64,000 nt of DNA. Origin: Emiliania huxleyi CCMP1516 (lineage: Eukaryota; Haptophyta; Isochrysidales; Noelaerhabdaceae). Where the stretch lies: the NCBI RefSeq assembly GCF_000372725.1, contig NW_005201269.1:202552-266551 (forward strand), given 5' to 3'. A program made the translations under genes and the position numbers. The notes under the pieces are model-generated. The model was not told the origin of the DNA. It searched no databases and saw nothing but the letters and a program-made list of their open reading frames with translations. Below are positions 52,502 through 63,710 of the stretch, in pieces (position 1 is the first letter of the stretch; each line of letters starts with the position of its first letter).

Positions 52502-53581
52502 ATGCCGCTACCGCACGTGAGCGACGGCACGCTCCCTGCCCACGTGGAGGAGCAGCGCACGCGCGTCTCGATCCATGAGGACGCGCCGCGGATGACTGCG
52601 ACAGTCGAGGCGGCTGGCGCCTACTTTGCGTCAGGCGTCGACAACTCCTTCTCGATGGAGCGCTTCCGCCGCGACCTTCGCATCGAGGTGCAGCAGCTCG
52701 ACGAGGAAGAGATTGTCTTTGACGTGATCGGGATCGACGCGGCCATTGCCAACGCCTTTCGGCGGATCCTGCTCTCTGAGGTGCCTGCGATGGCAATCGA
52801 CAAGGTGTTTATTCTCAACAACACGTCGATGACAGAGGACGAGGTCCTCGCGCACCGGCTCGGCCTCATCCCCATCCGCGCCGACCCGCGCCTCTTCCGC
52901 GAGCGTGTCGGCGATGAGGACCCGGACGAGCATCACGTCATCGCATTCCGGCTCGAGATCAAGTGCACGCGAGGCAACAAGGACGATCCCGGGTCGAGCG
53001 AGATGGTAAACTCGCGCGTCCTCTCCAGCCACCTGCAGTGGATCCCGCAGGGCGACCAGGAGGAGCGCTTCCGCGAGCGCGAGATCAAGCCGGTGCACGA
53101 CGACATCCTGATCGCAAAGCTGCGGCCGGGTCAAGAGATCGTGCTCGAGGCGTGGTGCGAGAAGGGGATCGGCAAGACGCACTCCAAGTGGTCGCCCGTC
53201 GCCACCGCCTCGTACCGCCTGCTACCCGAGATCCGGGTCAAGCCCGCGCGCGCGCGCGACGCCGACACGGCCGAGGCGCCGCCTGCGGCCGCGCCGTCCA
53301 TCTTCGACGCGGCGGAGGGCGCCGCGCCGCCGTCGGTGGCGACGCGGCCGCGGGCGTGCTCGATGCCGGGGCGGCACGGCGGCGCGGTGCCGGGGTGGGA
53401 GCATCGGGTGCAGTGCTCGCGCGTGCGCGACCACTTCATCTTCTCGGTCGAGTCGACCGGCATTCTGCCGCCAGAGGAGCTGTTTTGCGAGGCGGCCAAG
53501 GTGCTCATGCAAAAGGCGGCCGACTTAGCGCAGCTTCTCAAAGACGCCGTGTTAGGGCAGGGCGGCGGCGCCGACGAGTGA
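52502..53581 (+). CDS. POLR1C: RNA polymerase I and III subunit AC1 (RPAC1/AC40)
   Basis: Intronless, 359 residues from ATG 52502. The alpha-like assembly motif is clear: DVIGIDAAIANAFRRILLSE followed by VPAMAIDKVFILNNTSMTED and EVLAHRLGLIPIRADPRLF. HSKWSPVATASYRLLPEI and FIFSVESTGILPPEELFCEA complete the dimerisation domain. It pairs with AC19 as the assembly platform of Pol I and Pol III, in place of RPB3/RPB11. An Ala/Pro/Arg-rich insert of about 55 residues (residues about 245-300) is unusual. Most other confident genes here have introns, so absence of introns is notable. Confidence 0.93.
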   Translation: MPLPHVSDGTLPAHVEEQRTRVSIHEDAPRMTATVEAAGAYFASGVDNSFSMERFRRDLRIEVQQLDEEEIVFDVIGIDAAIANAFRRILLSEVPAMAIDKVFILNNTSMTEDEVLAHRLGLIPIRADPRLFRERVGDEDPDEHHVIAFRLEIKCTRGNKDDPGSSEMVNSRVLSSHLQWIPQGDQEERFREREIKPVHDDILIAKLRPGQEIVLEAWCEKGIGKTHSKWSPVATASYRLLPEIRVKPARARDADTAEAPPAAAPSIFDAAEGAAPPSVATRPRACSMPGRHGGAVPGWEHRVQCSRVRDHFIFSVESTGILPPEELFCEAAKVLMQKAADLAQLLKDAVLGQGGGADE

Positions 53582-54317
53582 GATGACCTCGCGGCGCGTC
53601 TCGGCGCGTGTGTGACGCTCTGCGATACGATAGGTGTGTCTGTGTGTGGTCGCTCTCGCGCGAGAAAGTGAATCTTGAAGTGTTGCACTCTGCACAAACA
53701 TATGGAGGCACATTCTTGCGTCGTCGTACTGCACTCAGTACTCTGAAGGTGAAGCGCGATTTCCGCCTCGGGCCCAGTAGCACAACCACATGACAAGCGA
53801 AGCGGTACGCCAAGGCCCCGAAGCAACGCCAACGGTGTGTGTGGTCGGTGTGCGACTGCGAGCTCTGGGGGGGCGCGGGGGCCCCCGGAGGCACTGTGCG
53901 CCGCGCAGCAGAGCGGAAACGCAAACGGAGGGAAACGGGGCTCCGGCGCTCATACTCGCTCATACTACCAACTTCCCGATCTAACCCGGTCTAACAGAGG
54001 GCAGATTTGGAGAGATCTCGAGGAGTACATACAGATAGACCCTCCAATCATCAGCAAACTCCGACCTGATCGGTCGTACTGACCGCCGACAGATAACTCA
54101 AGACAGCAGACAGGCCGACGTCTGCACGCGGCCGGCCGGGCGAGAGGCTTGACACGATCCGACCCTGCGAGACCCTGACGCTGCTGCTCTAGCTATCAGA
54201 CATGCACTGCTGACTGCTGCCACAATGTGCGACCGGTGCTGGCCCACTTGGCGGCCTTCCCGGTCAGTGGTGATGCGCAGTTCAGAGCTGTCGATGGCGC
54301 AATGCCGCACTGGTCCC
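53582..54317. other. intergenic, no gene seen
   Basis: Unique sequence after the polymerase subunit gene. No convincing ORF on either strand. Confidence 0.5.
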
Positions 54318-54692
54318 ACATTGGTAACACGAGACCACCAAGTTTGCCGGTCCAAGAGAGAGGCACCGGCGCTGTCCTGAGAAGGTGCATGGTCCCTCTT
54401 GACTGCCCATGCGCGCGAGGCTGTGTAGGCATAGCCTCGAGAGTGCCAGCAGCCAATCTGAGGCAGTTTGTGACGCGCATTGCGTCAGAAGAGTGCACAC
54501 ATTGGAAGGACACCTTCCTACTGGCCGTACGATCAGGTTGTCACTAAATGCTTGATACTAAGGCCGCGAGCTATGCAGGTGATCAATTGTGCAGCATGGC
54601 ACGGTCAGCAGCGCCGACAGGCTGTCGCAAGGCGTGATAGCATGGCCGCAAGGACGCCGAATTCCCATGAAAACAAGTGAAAAATCGCAAAA
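54318..54692. repeat. dispersed repeat, copy 2
   Basis: Copy of 28067-28438 (offset about 26251) with an insertion of about 7 bp near 54467 and few substitutions. The flanks are unrelated beyond 'ccaatgt' and 'gaaaacaagt'. Confidence 0.9.
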
Positions 54693-55347
54693 AAAATCCA
54701 AGAGAGGGGTTGGAGGGCGGGAGAATCCAAAAAAGCCGTCGAAAAAGCCACAAAAAGCCAGCGAGCCTCCCGTTACGCGATTGCCGCGAAGCGCAGCATG
54801 ATGCGTGGCCAGCGTGGGAGGCTGCCGCCGCTGTCAGAGGCGGCCGCCACTGTGAGGTCTCGAGGGCCGACCGGCCGGGCGAGCATCCGCGCTGCCGACG
54901 ACGACGCGCCGCAGCCTCGGCCCTCGCGCCTCGCCGCGGTGCCGCGCGCCCCCCGCACAGCCACAGGGATCACGGTGAGAGAGGGGCGGATGGCCGGTCT
55001 GCAACCTTGCACTGCAAGGTCCCCCCCGCGGTGTGTGCTCAGTGCTGTTCCTACATCCTAGAGTGCTGTGTGTCGTGTGCGGTGTTCACGACCACGGATC
55101 TCGCGGTCTCTTGACTCTTGCGTGTCACGTTCTCTTGACTATTCCAGCTTGCAGAAAAGGGGCTCTCTCGATTCTTGTGAGATGTGTGTGATGACCCGAG
55201 AGATAGCGGAGTCCGGAGACCGATGCCGCGACACAACAACACCGAACACGCGTGCAGAGCGGATAGAGTTTGAAGGGGGTCGCCGCTACAAGCCCGACCT
55301 CCCTGATCAAACGCAGCCTCTGGTCCCTCTGGCGCCCAGCGACGCCG
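54693..55347. other. non-coding stretch
   Basis: No supported gene. Small plus-strand ORFs are Arg/Ala-rich by composition. Confidence 0.45.
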
Positions 55348-57407
55348 TCAAAAGCTCAGCGCCTTGACGGTCTCGTTGAGCGCGGAGATGGCGGCGTCTT
55401 CTTGGGCCGGCGCGTCTGGGGCGGATCGGCCGTCGCCATCCTTGCGGTAGTAGGGCGAGCTCTCCTTTGCCTTTCGGTGGAGGACGGAGCGGCGCTCGAA
55501 GCTCGGCCGCGGAGTCAGCTTCGAAAAGTCGTCCGAGGAGCGGAGCGAGTTGTTGTCGATGACGAAATCCTCCTCCCCCTCGCGCGCGGGCGGCGGCGCG
55601 GCCGCGGCCAGCTTCGGGCTCACTGGCGAAGTGGGACCGACCCCCTCGGGCGACCGGTGGGGCGGCACGTTCTCCGCGCCGGTCGGCTCGTCGCCGCCCG
55701 CCTCGCCCACCTCGGCCTCCGCCTCCGGCGCGGACGCGTAGTCCTCCTCGTCGCCCGACGAGGAGGGGGACGCCTCGCGCGGCTCGCACGCATGCCCGCC
55801 CTCGGCTGCACCGCCGCCGAGCTCGACGCCGACGATGGTGCCGATGCGGCGCCACTCGGCGGAGCGAGCCAGGTGCGGCGCGAGCGCGGCGGTGCGCCCG
55901 ATCGCCGCGATCTCGAGCACGAGCAGCCTCGCGTGCTCCGGCGAGCAGCGCGAAGCCTTGCCGCCCGCTCCCTCCCGCATGAGCAAATTGCGCTCGAGCC
56001 GCGGCAGCAGCTTTGCCGACTTCAGGATGGCGGCGCCGAGGCGGGCGTCGTCGCAGCGCAGCGCGGAGACCAGCGCCTTGAGGAGGGCGTGCCGCAGCAT
56101 GTCCTGCCGCCCGCCCCCGTTCCGATCCACCCGCGTGAAGAGCTCGGCCGTGACCAGCGCAGCCGAGCAGCTGCCGCGGCAGCCGAGCAGCTCTTGCGGC
56201 GCTGAGTCGAGGAAAGAGGACCACAAGCGGGCGGCGGCGCGGGCAACCTCGCAAGAGCCGTGCGCCAGCAGCCGCGAGAGCGGGCCGAGCAGCGCCGCCA
56301 CCGCCCCAGCCACCCTCGGAGCGGCCTGGGGCGCGCCCTCTCCGCCTGGCCCCGCCTCTGCGTCTCCACACGCTTGCTCAGCGGCGAGCGCGGCGGCGCC
56401 GAGGGAGAGGAGGGCAATCTGCGACTGGCGGCGGCGGTGCGCGGCGCAGTCGCCCGCGGCGACCGCCCGCGTGAAGAGCGGGAGGAAGGGCCGCGCCACA
56501 AGCGTGAGTAGCCGCGCGCCGTCCGCCCGCATCGACGCCGCCTCGAGCACGCAGCAGAGAAGCTCCGCGGCGTCGAGGGAGGCGTCGCCGCCACCCTCCA
56601 TCAGGCGCATCAGGCTGGGCAGGATGGACTGCTCCCCCACCAGCGCGAGCTGCAGCGGCACCGCCCCCTCCTCCCCCAGCCCCGCCTGCCCGCCCAGCCC
56701 GATGACGTTTTTGAGGAGCATCCTCACGGCCTCGCAGTGCAGGTGAGGCACGAGGGAGAGCAGCAGCCGCGGCAGCCCGAGCGCACTGCGGCGCGGCGGG
56801 AGGCGGGTCGGGATGGGACGGGGCGGGGCATCGGGGCGGGGCATCGGGGCGGGGCATCGGGGCGGGGCGGCGACGGGCGCGATCTGGATCGGCGGAGGGG
56901 GGAGCGGAGGGAGGGAAGCGGCCGGGGAGGCGCTCACGAGATTGCGGCGCCGAGCCCGCCGGACCCCTCGGGGGAGAGGAGGAGCGCCGCGGCGCAGCGG
57001 CACCAGTAGTAGAGCAGCACGGGGTGGCGCTCCGGCCGCTCGACGAACTGCCACATTCGCGAGAGGACCGTCGGGTTGCGCAGCAGCCCGCGCGTGCCGA
57101 TGGAGGAGGAGAGCAGCACGGCGGCGGCAAAGGCGTCCTCAAAGCGGCGCCCCTCCTTTGGCGCGTCGGCAGGTCGGGGGTCCTCCGCGCTGAGGAGCGT
57201 GCCGACAAGGGCGGAGAGCGCCTCGGGCGCCGCGAAGACCGCGATGGCGCGCGCGTTGGACTCAAACTCCGACTGCACGCCCTGGATGCACGACTCGAGG
57301 TGCTCCTCTCGCCCGAAGAAGCCGCTGGTGGCGATGAGCTCGTCCTCAAAGGCTGTGAGCGTGTCCACGACCCGGCGGACGTATTCGCCGTACGTGTCGA
57401 GCTTCAT
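55348..57407 (-). CDS. SAPS-domain protein (PP6/Sit4 phosphatase regulatory subunit)
   Basis: Exons 57407-56938 and 56785-55348 give 635 residues. The helical-repeat region includes RNPTVLSRMWQFVERPERHP and HLHCEAVRMLLKNVIGLGG, the two hallmark helices of SAPS proteins ('nxxxlsrmwxfl' and 'HixxxavxdLLlkli'). Later parts include QDMLRHALLKALVSALRCDD and EHARLLVLEIAAI. The C-terminal third is acidic and Ser/Pro-rich (SGDEEDYASAPE; EEDFVIDNNSLRSSDDF), typical of the family. SAPS proteins target PP6/Sit4 phosphatase in cell-cycle and stress control. The 152-nt GT-AG intron carries a G-rich tandem (GCATCGGGGCGGG). The stop follows NETVKALSF. Confidence 0.8.
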
Positions 57408-58800
57408 GCTCCTGGGACGGCGGCGGCGGTGGCGGCGGTGAGCGAGGCGGCGGCGGAGGAGGAGGCGAAGGGCATGGAGGAGGTGGTGCGGGGGAGGCGG
57501 CAGGGAGGGAGGAGGAGGCGAGGGGCGAAAGGGCGAGGCAAACACCGGGCCCCCCCCGCTGAGTGAGCTTCAAAGGGCGGCAGCGGGAAAAAAATCCTTC
57601 GCCGGCGGCGAGAGACTGCGAAGAGAGATAGGAAGAGGCAGACTCCCTAGGGTGGGCGACGGCTAGCGCACCACACACCTCTCCTTAAAATCCCTGTGTG
57701 TGGTGGCGGCGTGCCGTCCTCCCATCCGCATCCCTCCCTTGGCTTGTCTGTTTTCTTTCTTTCTTTTTCGGGCAGAGAGGACGAAACGGTGGCGGGGCCG
57801 CGGCCAAAGAAGGCTAGGAGGGGAGGTCGGGCCCCACAGTCGTCGCGTAACCACCTCGGAAGGCGAACAGGAGGGAGGACCGAGGGGAGGGAGGGCCCCC
57901 CTCGGAGGGGGGGTGAGGAGACCGTGCGCGGAGCGGGGGGTTCCGAGCGGTGATGTCAGTGAGGAATGTGTGTGTTGTCGTGCTAGTGTCTGGTGTCTAC
58001 TAGCCCCGAGTAGAGGGGGCGTTCCGCTGCTAGGGAAAAGCCGGAGCGCAGAGCTAACCCTCGGGGACCCGTGTTTACTTTAGGCCCTTTCTTTCCCTGC
58101 GAACGCGCACCCCCAGGGCTAGGGCTTTCTTGCCCGTAACCCGATGCCAATCATCCGGCCCGCTGGGTGCGCTTCTTAGCTCCCCGGCCCTGGATGTGCG
58201 GTTGCTAACTGCACACCAAGTGCTCCAAGTCTCTGCCTAAAGGGCACGTAATTAACCCGATGACAATCGTCCGGCCCGCTGGGTGCGCTTCTTAGCTCCC
58301 CGGCCCTGGACGTGCGGTTGATGACCGCACTCCAAGTGCTCCAAGTGCACCGCTCACACACGGTCTCGCCGCCGCTCGCTGGGTGGGAAGGAATGTTGAC
58401 GACACGTTGACCGACCGTGCAGATCACCTCGGAATGGCTCGCCCCAGCTCGCACTGTCCCGGGTTCCCTCGCCCATGGTAGGCAAAAAATGAAAAAAAGC
58501 GTAAGCGTGTGAGCTGTGAGTCTTCCCGCTGTTGTATTTTCGCTTGTATGTAGGCAGACGAGCAAAAGAGCGAATCGGGGGGAATCGGAGCTGCCAGCCC
58601 CGGGAGGACGGGCGGTGGGACCCCGAGACTGGGGACTAAGCAAGTGTGCTTGCCTCCTTCCGCGTCTAGCTACCCCCCCCCCCCCCCCTCGCCCACAGCG
58701 TGGCGGCTCGGTCATCGGGGACACGAGATCCGGGAAGGGCATGGGGTCGCGCGGGCCCCCTGTCTGCAGCAGCAGTGCTAACTAGAACGCCAATTTCCGG
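57408..58800. other. intergenic region with a 116-bp tandem duplication
   Basis: Two copies (about 58140-58237 and 58256-58350) share 'cggcccgctgggtgcgcttc' and 'tccccggccctgga', offset 116. No gene supported. Confidence 0.6.
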
Positions 58801-58949
58801 ATGTGGACCGGAGAGGGTCTACAATCTCAGAAACCCAAACACACACAGCCACGTGGCATAGGAGAGCAGGAGGTGAAGGAGGTCAGCACAAGTTGCAAGG
58901 ACGCACGAGCGAGAAGCACAGCAGAGCAGACAGATGACGATTACCACCC

Positions 58950-59830
58950 AGCGCACGACCGCCAACTCTCCGGCGCAGGCCGCGAAAAATCGAGTCGGCG
59001 CAGCTCGGGCCGTGCGGCCAGATCGTGGAGTTTGACGCGGGCGCCCACGTATGGCTCCTGCGACTGCGACGCGCTTGACTGCAGGTCTGCCATGCTTCCG
59101 GATGTTACATGCGCACTGCCATTAGGAAGAAGTTTACAAAAAAAGAATTCCGTGGTAACCACCAGGTTCGACACAGGTATGTCACAGTACCAAAGGAGCA
59201 AAGAATTTTACAACAACTCCACGATCTGACGTCGGACGGCAGCGCGACGGGCTCACCATCGCGCTCAAGCCTGTCAACATCACCGTGCTCACGCGGCCGC
59301 CACCAGAGTCTCAACAGCGAGGTCGCTGCCTCGAAGTGAAGCCTGCTCCGCTTGCGGCTGCCCGCGACGCCATTCCTGTGCACGTGGCCACCGACGGCCT
59401 GCCGCTCTCGAAGGAGTCGGACGAGGTGGCGCTGCTAAAGACGACTCGCGGCTGGAAAACTGTGCGCGGCCTGAAGGCGTACACCAGAGACGCCACCTAT
59501 CCGGACCTGTACTGCTACTTTGATGCCGCGGACACCGCCTCGCCGATCAATCACTTTGCGATGCGCGCGTTCACCGCCTACCCGAATGACATTGGCGGCC
59601 TGCCCAAGCGCGGCATCCGCGGCGATGTGGTGTGCATTCGCCTCGAGCCTCCATCGGGCACGTGTGGCGGCGAAGGGCCCGGCGGGCCGATGACAGCCGC
59701 CGCATTCGATGACGGCGCCTCCGTGATGGGCCACCCGACCGAGACGAGCATCGGTGTGGAGGAGATGCGCGACACGCTGCTCTTCTACACCGACCAGGAT
59801 GCGCAGTCGATCGGCCCGCTTCCTCGCCTT
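58950..59830 (+). CDS. hypothetical protein with small barrel module, exon structure unresolved
   Basis: The best part is 59240-59830: DGLTIALKPVNITVLTRPPP ('DG-x-x-xALKPxN', as in algal small-barrel modules), then TRGWKTVRGLKAYTRDATYP, DLYCYFDAADTASPINHFAM, RAFTAYPNDIGGLPKRGIRG, DVVCIRLEPPSG and EMRDTLLFYTDQDA. This layout resembles a family I associate with haptophyte genomes but cannot name. A probable earlier exon (GPCGQIVEFDAGAHVWLLRL) lies near 59010-59080. Start and splice sites are uncertain. Coding character stops near 59830, where an antisense frame takes over. Confidence 0.45.
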
Positions 59831-60140
59831 GGGACAGCCTCGAGTAGTCGTCGACCCGGGCAACCGGGTACTGCGAGAGGGTGTGGCCCGCCCACTTGTT
59901 GTCCAGGGCAGGGCCGTGGCCCTCTTTGTCCAGAAGGGAGCGCGTTTGCTCAATCCATTTCTGTGCAAGGTGAGGTGCCGTCGCGGTTCCGTGCGGGAAC
60001 AGCATCGGTTTCGACGATGCGTCGTCGCGTGTTGGGCTCAAATTGTGCGCTGGCGGGCTGGCCCCGGTGGCCGCCGCAACCATAGTGCTCCACGCACCGT
60101 CGGGTGCGTGGGCGGTAAGGAGGAGCCGCGCGGCGCGCGC
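59831..60140 (-). CDS. hypothetical protein fragment on the minus strand
   Basis: Reads ARLLLTAHAPDGAWSTMVAA, then LSPTRDDASSKPMLFPHGTA, LAQKWIEQTRSLLDKEGHGP and NKWAGHTLSQYPVARVDDYS. Protein-like complexity but no recognised family or boundaries. It converges on the plus-strand ORF ending near 59830. A related stretch ('ccatagtgctc', with a similar frame) recurs near 60605, so this may be a repeat-borne ORF. Confidence 0.35.
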
Positions 60141-60304
60141 GGCCCTTGGTGACTGACAAAAGTTGTTCAGGAATAGACTACAACACTTCGGCGACCGTCG
60201 GCGCGCCGATACGCCCGAAATAGCGATGCAATCGCGATAGCTCCCAAATAGCAAATATATCCGCGCTCTCGGCGCGTATTCCGTATAGCCGCGCGCCGCG
60301 TAAT

Positions 60305-60335
60305 CACGTAAAAGCAATCGAGTTGCTTTTACGTG
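60305..60335. other. perfect 13-bp hairpin
   Basis: Arms CACGTAAAAGCAA and TTGCTTTTACGTG with loop TCGAG. It lies in a stretch with no supported gene (60141-60789), which also has two direct copies of 'gcccctcgctgggYgtcac' (about 60399 and 60688). Confidence 0.85.
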
Positions 60336-60789
60336 ACGTAATATCTCGGAGTTGGAAAGTGTGAATGCGCACCCGCGCATTCGGTCATGGAGAGGCACGC
60401 CCCTCGCTGGGCGTCACACTAGACTCTCTCACGGCAGCCTCGCCTGCCGCCGGATCGTCACCGCCGCAATACCTCTGAAACACCCACTCCGATGCTGTCG
60501 ATCAGCGACTCGATCGTGTCACCTGTAGGTCGATCATCACACATCCCGGACAGCACTGCCGTATCCTGAGGAGCGCTCTGCGAAGCAAATGTCCCCCGCC
60601 ACCCATAGTGCTCGGCTCTCGCGCCCAGGCTATAGCCCGCGAGATATACTCGCCTGTCAGGCGCCATGGCTCGTCCATCATTGAGAGGTCTGCCCCTCGC
60701 TGGGTGTCACTCTAAACCCTGGTTGGAAAAAACAATAAATTCTTTTTTCCGCACGCCAAGAGGCGCCTTTCTGCCCCAGGTAACTCGCC

Positions 60790-60945
60790 ATGCCCGCCTC
60801 CTCCGCCGTGCCGCCGCCGCCGCCGTATAAGCTTATCAACGAGGAGTACGGTGGCCACATTCTGCCAGGGCTCAAGCCGCTCTGTGGTGCGCCGGCGAGC
60901 AAAGGGAAGGGCGGCGGCATGACCACGAGCAGCGTGTCGGCTTGA
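60790..60945 (+). CDS. small hypothetical protein, 51 residues
   Basis: ATG 60790 to TGA 60943. Begins MPASSAVPPPPPYKLINEEY, continues GGHILPGLKPLCGAPASKGK and ends TTSSVSA. It could be a small protein or the first exon of something longer. 60946-61564 shows no other gene. Confidence 0.3.
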   Translation: MPASSAVPPPPPYKLINEEYGGHILPGLKPLCGAPASKGKGGGMTTSSVSA

Positions 60946-61564
60946 GTGTGCTGCTTGGGTCGAAGAGCGAAGTGGGCGCGAAGTGGTCCTCGAATGTACC
61001 CCTTGTTGGAGCTTGGAGTGTGACCCCGAACCCCATCTCGACTGTTGCCTGACCAGTGCTCGTTGTCATCGCCTTAGTTAGGTAGGGAGATGAAGACACA
61101 GTCAGGCTCGGACTGGACACCAACGCGCGGTATGGCTATGGGATTGGGTGGACGCGGGACACTGCGCAAAACTGCTGCTCCACGACACCACGAGACGTTC
61201 GGCGGCGGCTTCTCGCCCACCGCCGTTCTCAAGCTGCGCCGCCTCGCGCGCAAAGTCGCGCGCGGCAGCGTTGACCGCACGGCCTACTCGTCCAAGTACT
61301 CGCTCTCTTTTATTTAGGCGCGCGATACATGTTTATGTCCCACCATGCAGACCGCACGCATCTCTCTCTCCTCCTAGTCTCTCTCTCTCTCTGTGTGTGT
61401 TGTGCGAGACGTGAACCGCGCCATTCGCTCTCACCTGCCTCGCAACCCTACAAGGCTAACCCTACAAGGCCCAAAGTGCGAAAAAAGAAACCAATCGAAA
61501 CTCGGCGTTTTCAGTGCACCCCGGCGGACCATCAGTGTCGGCCTTGACCTTCGTGCCGTTGGTG

Positions 61565-63174
61565 ATGGCGGACGAGGAGCAGGGAGTCACCGAGGACGAC
61601 GAGAAGGTCACCGAGGACCGCGCGACGATGACTCCCAAGCTTCGCGGGCGACTCCTCGAGTGCACGTCCTGCGGCTTGATGCCCGCGTCCAGGGAGAAGC
61701 GTGGCTGTTGCCACCATTTGGTCGCCGGAACGGACGGCGACGTGTCGGAGGTGGTGACCTGGGTGTGGAACTCGGAATTGCCACAATTCGCCGCGATGCC
61801 GAAAATCACTTTGGGCCCCGACGTCGACACTTCTGGTACGACCGACTACAAGTGCAAGAGCCTCCACACCTGGGCGATGATCTACAGGCGCAGCCTGCCG
61901 CCTGCGCCCATTCATTACCACCCGTTAGATCGCACTGCACAGCATTCGGGATGCCGCTCACTCCCCGCCACACCGCACGCTCTGGCAGCCTCTCGACTGG
62001 GCATGTGTGCAACCAGCCCGTCCTTCTCTCCGTCACGATCGTGATGCTCCAGTCGTTGCTCGTTTTCGCGATGCTCTTCACCGAGTTCTTCAACGAGGTT
62101 GACGACTACTCCACGACGTCAGCCATCGAGACGATGTTTGACTTCAAGTGGGACACGTTGCCGGGCCTTGCACAGTGCGCTGCCACCGTGGTGTCCCTCC
62201 TCCTCCTGCCATCCTTCATGGTGGTCTCCCTCGCGCACCTCAAGGGCGTGCAGGAACTCCCCTATCAGCGCTTGCTGCTCCACACCGCGTGGGCGTCTAC
62301 ACACACCTACGGGTGCTCTGGGCACCCTCCCAAGCTCCTCATCGTAGCTTGGATCGCGCACCTGACGCTGCTCGTGACCACGGTGCTGCCGACTCTGATC
62401 TTTGTGACTGCCGCCGCCGTCGCTACGAGCAGCGACCAAGTCGCCTTCGACAAGGCCACGCGACACCTCGGCCGTGCACCTCTGTTACACCTCCACCAGA
62501 GTCGGCACCGTCGACCGCGCGAGATCACCGCTCGCCCCGCTGCCTGCAGGTCCTGCTGCTGGGCGTCGTCTCGAGCTTTGTCATGTCAATCGACGAAAAG
62601 GGGCTGGACATCATTACTTTCATGGCCCCAAAGACAAAGTCATCTATTGGGGTCCTCGTCGTGACTCCGGACGCTGCGTGGGTGGCAGCTGCAAAGCCGC
62701 GGCAGGCCGCCCTCGTCATGTTCGTGTTCGAGTTCGCGCTGATCATTCTCATTGCGGTAGTTCCGCGGTACTGGGAGGTGTGCCGGGAGCCGCACGTGCA
62801 GCAGCGCGGGCTCGACACCTAAGGACCGCGCCACTTCGTCCGAGGCCGTCTAGCCCCCCTCCCTCGCTCCCCGTCCGCGCAGGCTTGGCTGCTATTTCCC
62901 CTCGGCGTTGCCCTGCTCGGTGTCTTTCAGGCACGCGGGCCACGTTGTCTGACCACTTCACCCCCTATAACAACGCACCTTCCCCGCATCCTCGATTCCT
63001 TAGTTTTTCTTCGTCCCCTTCGGGACGGGCACCCGCGGCTACACGCGCCAAATCATGGGCTGCTGCTTCCTCATCAACCTTGGGATCCAAATCGCGGTCC
63101 TTTGGCCCTTCCTGACCGGCCAGGATGACCTTGCAAGCCGCATTGTCAGCGCGGCTCTCGACGAAGACTACTAA
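61565..63174 (+). CDS. multispanning membrane protein, family unknown
   Basis: Exons 61565-61887, 61989-62454, 62550-62777 and 63004-63174 give 395 residues. The N-terminal 140 residues are hydrophilic with Cys pairs (LLECTSCGLMPASREKRGCC) and WVWNSELPQFAAMPKITLG. Hydrophobic segments follow: LSVTIVMLQSLLVFAMLFTE, LAQCAATVVSLLLLPSFMVV, LTLLVTTVLPTLIFVTAAAV, VLLLGVVSSFVMSI, ALVMFVFEFALIILIAVVPR and MGCCFLINLGIQIAVLWPFL, about six helices. The last exon ends ASRIVSAALDEDY. Without the last intron (62778-63003, GT-AG, 226 nt) the frame would stop at 62822. I prefer the spliced form because the last exon adds a membrane helix in phase. Other donors are GC. Confidence 0.6.
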
Positions 63175-63710
63175 GCGGGGTTCGAAGTCGTACGTGTCGT
63201 GTGTTGTGTGCTCTCCCAACGCCCTCTCTCTGTGCGCGCGCTCCGCGCTCTCTAGCCCTGTGCCATCTCCGCGACATGGCCCTCCATCACCATGCGTGCG
63301 CCAGTGCGCGGCTCCCCGTCCCCCCGCCCTGCGCTGGGCAATTTAGGGGCACACACTGAACGTCTGTTTACCTTATTGGGAGAAATCAAAAAAGGGAGAG
63401 CAGAGGGAGCAACGTGTGTTCTCTAGGCCCCTGGTCCCTGGATGGTATACTGCGTATTTGTTAAAGTAGAGTAGAATGGTGAAAAAAACTAAAAAAGGCC
63501 CCGCAGTGCCCAGGGGCGAGGTGGAGCGCTTGTCGAACGAAGATCCGGAGAATCAAGATCGGACTTCTTCGGACACGGAGCATCACCCTGAGCCTGCGGT
63601 TCCGGCCCCGCGGCTGTAGTAAAGGTACAACACATATCTGGGTGCGGGCCGAATGGCTACGACCGCGGCAATCTCCGGAGCACCAGCTTCCTCTAAAGTA
63701 GATCGGGTGC

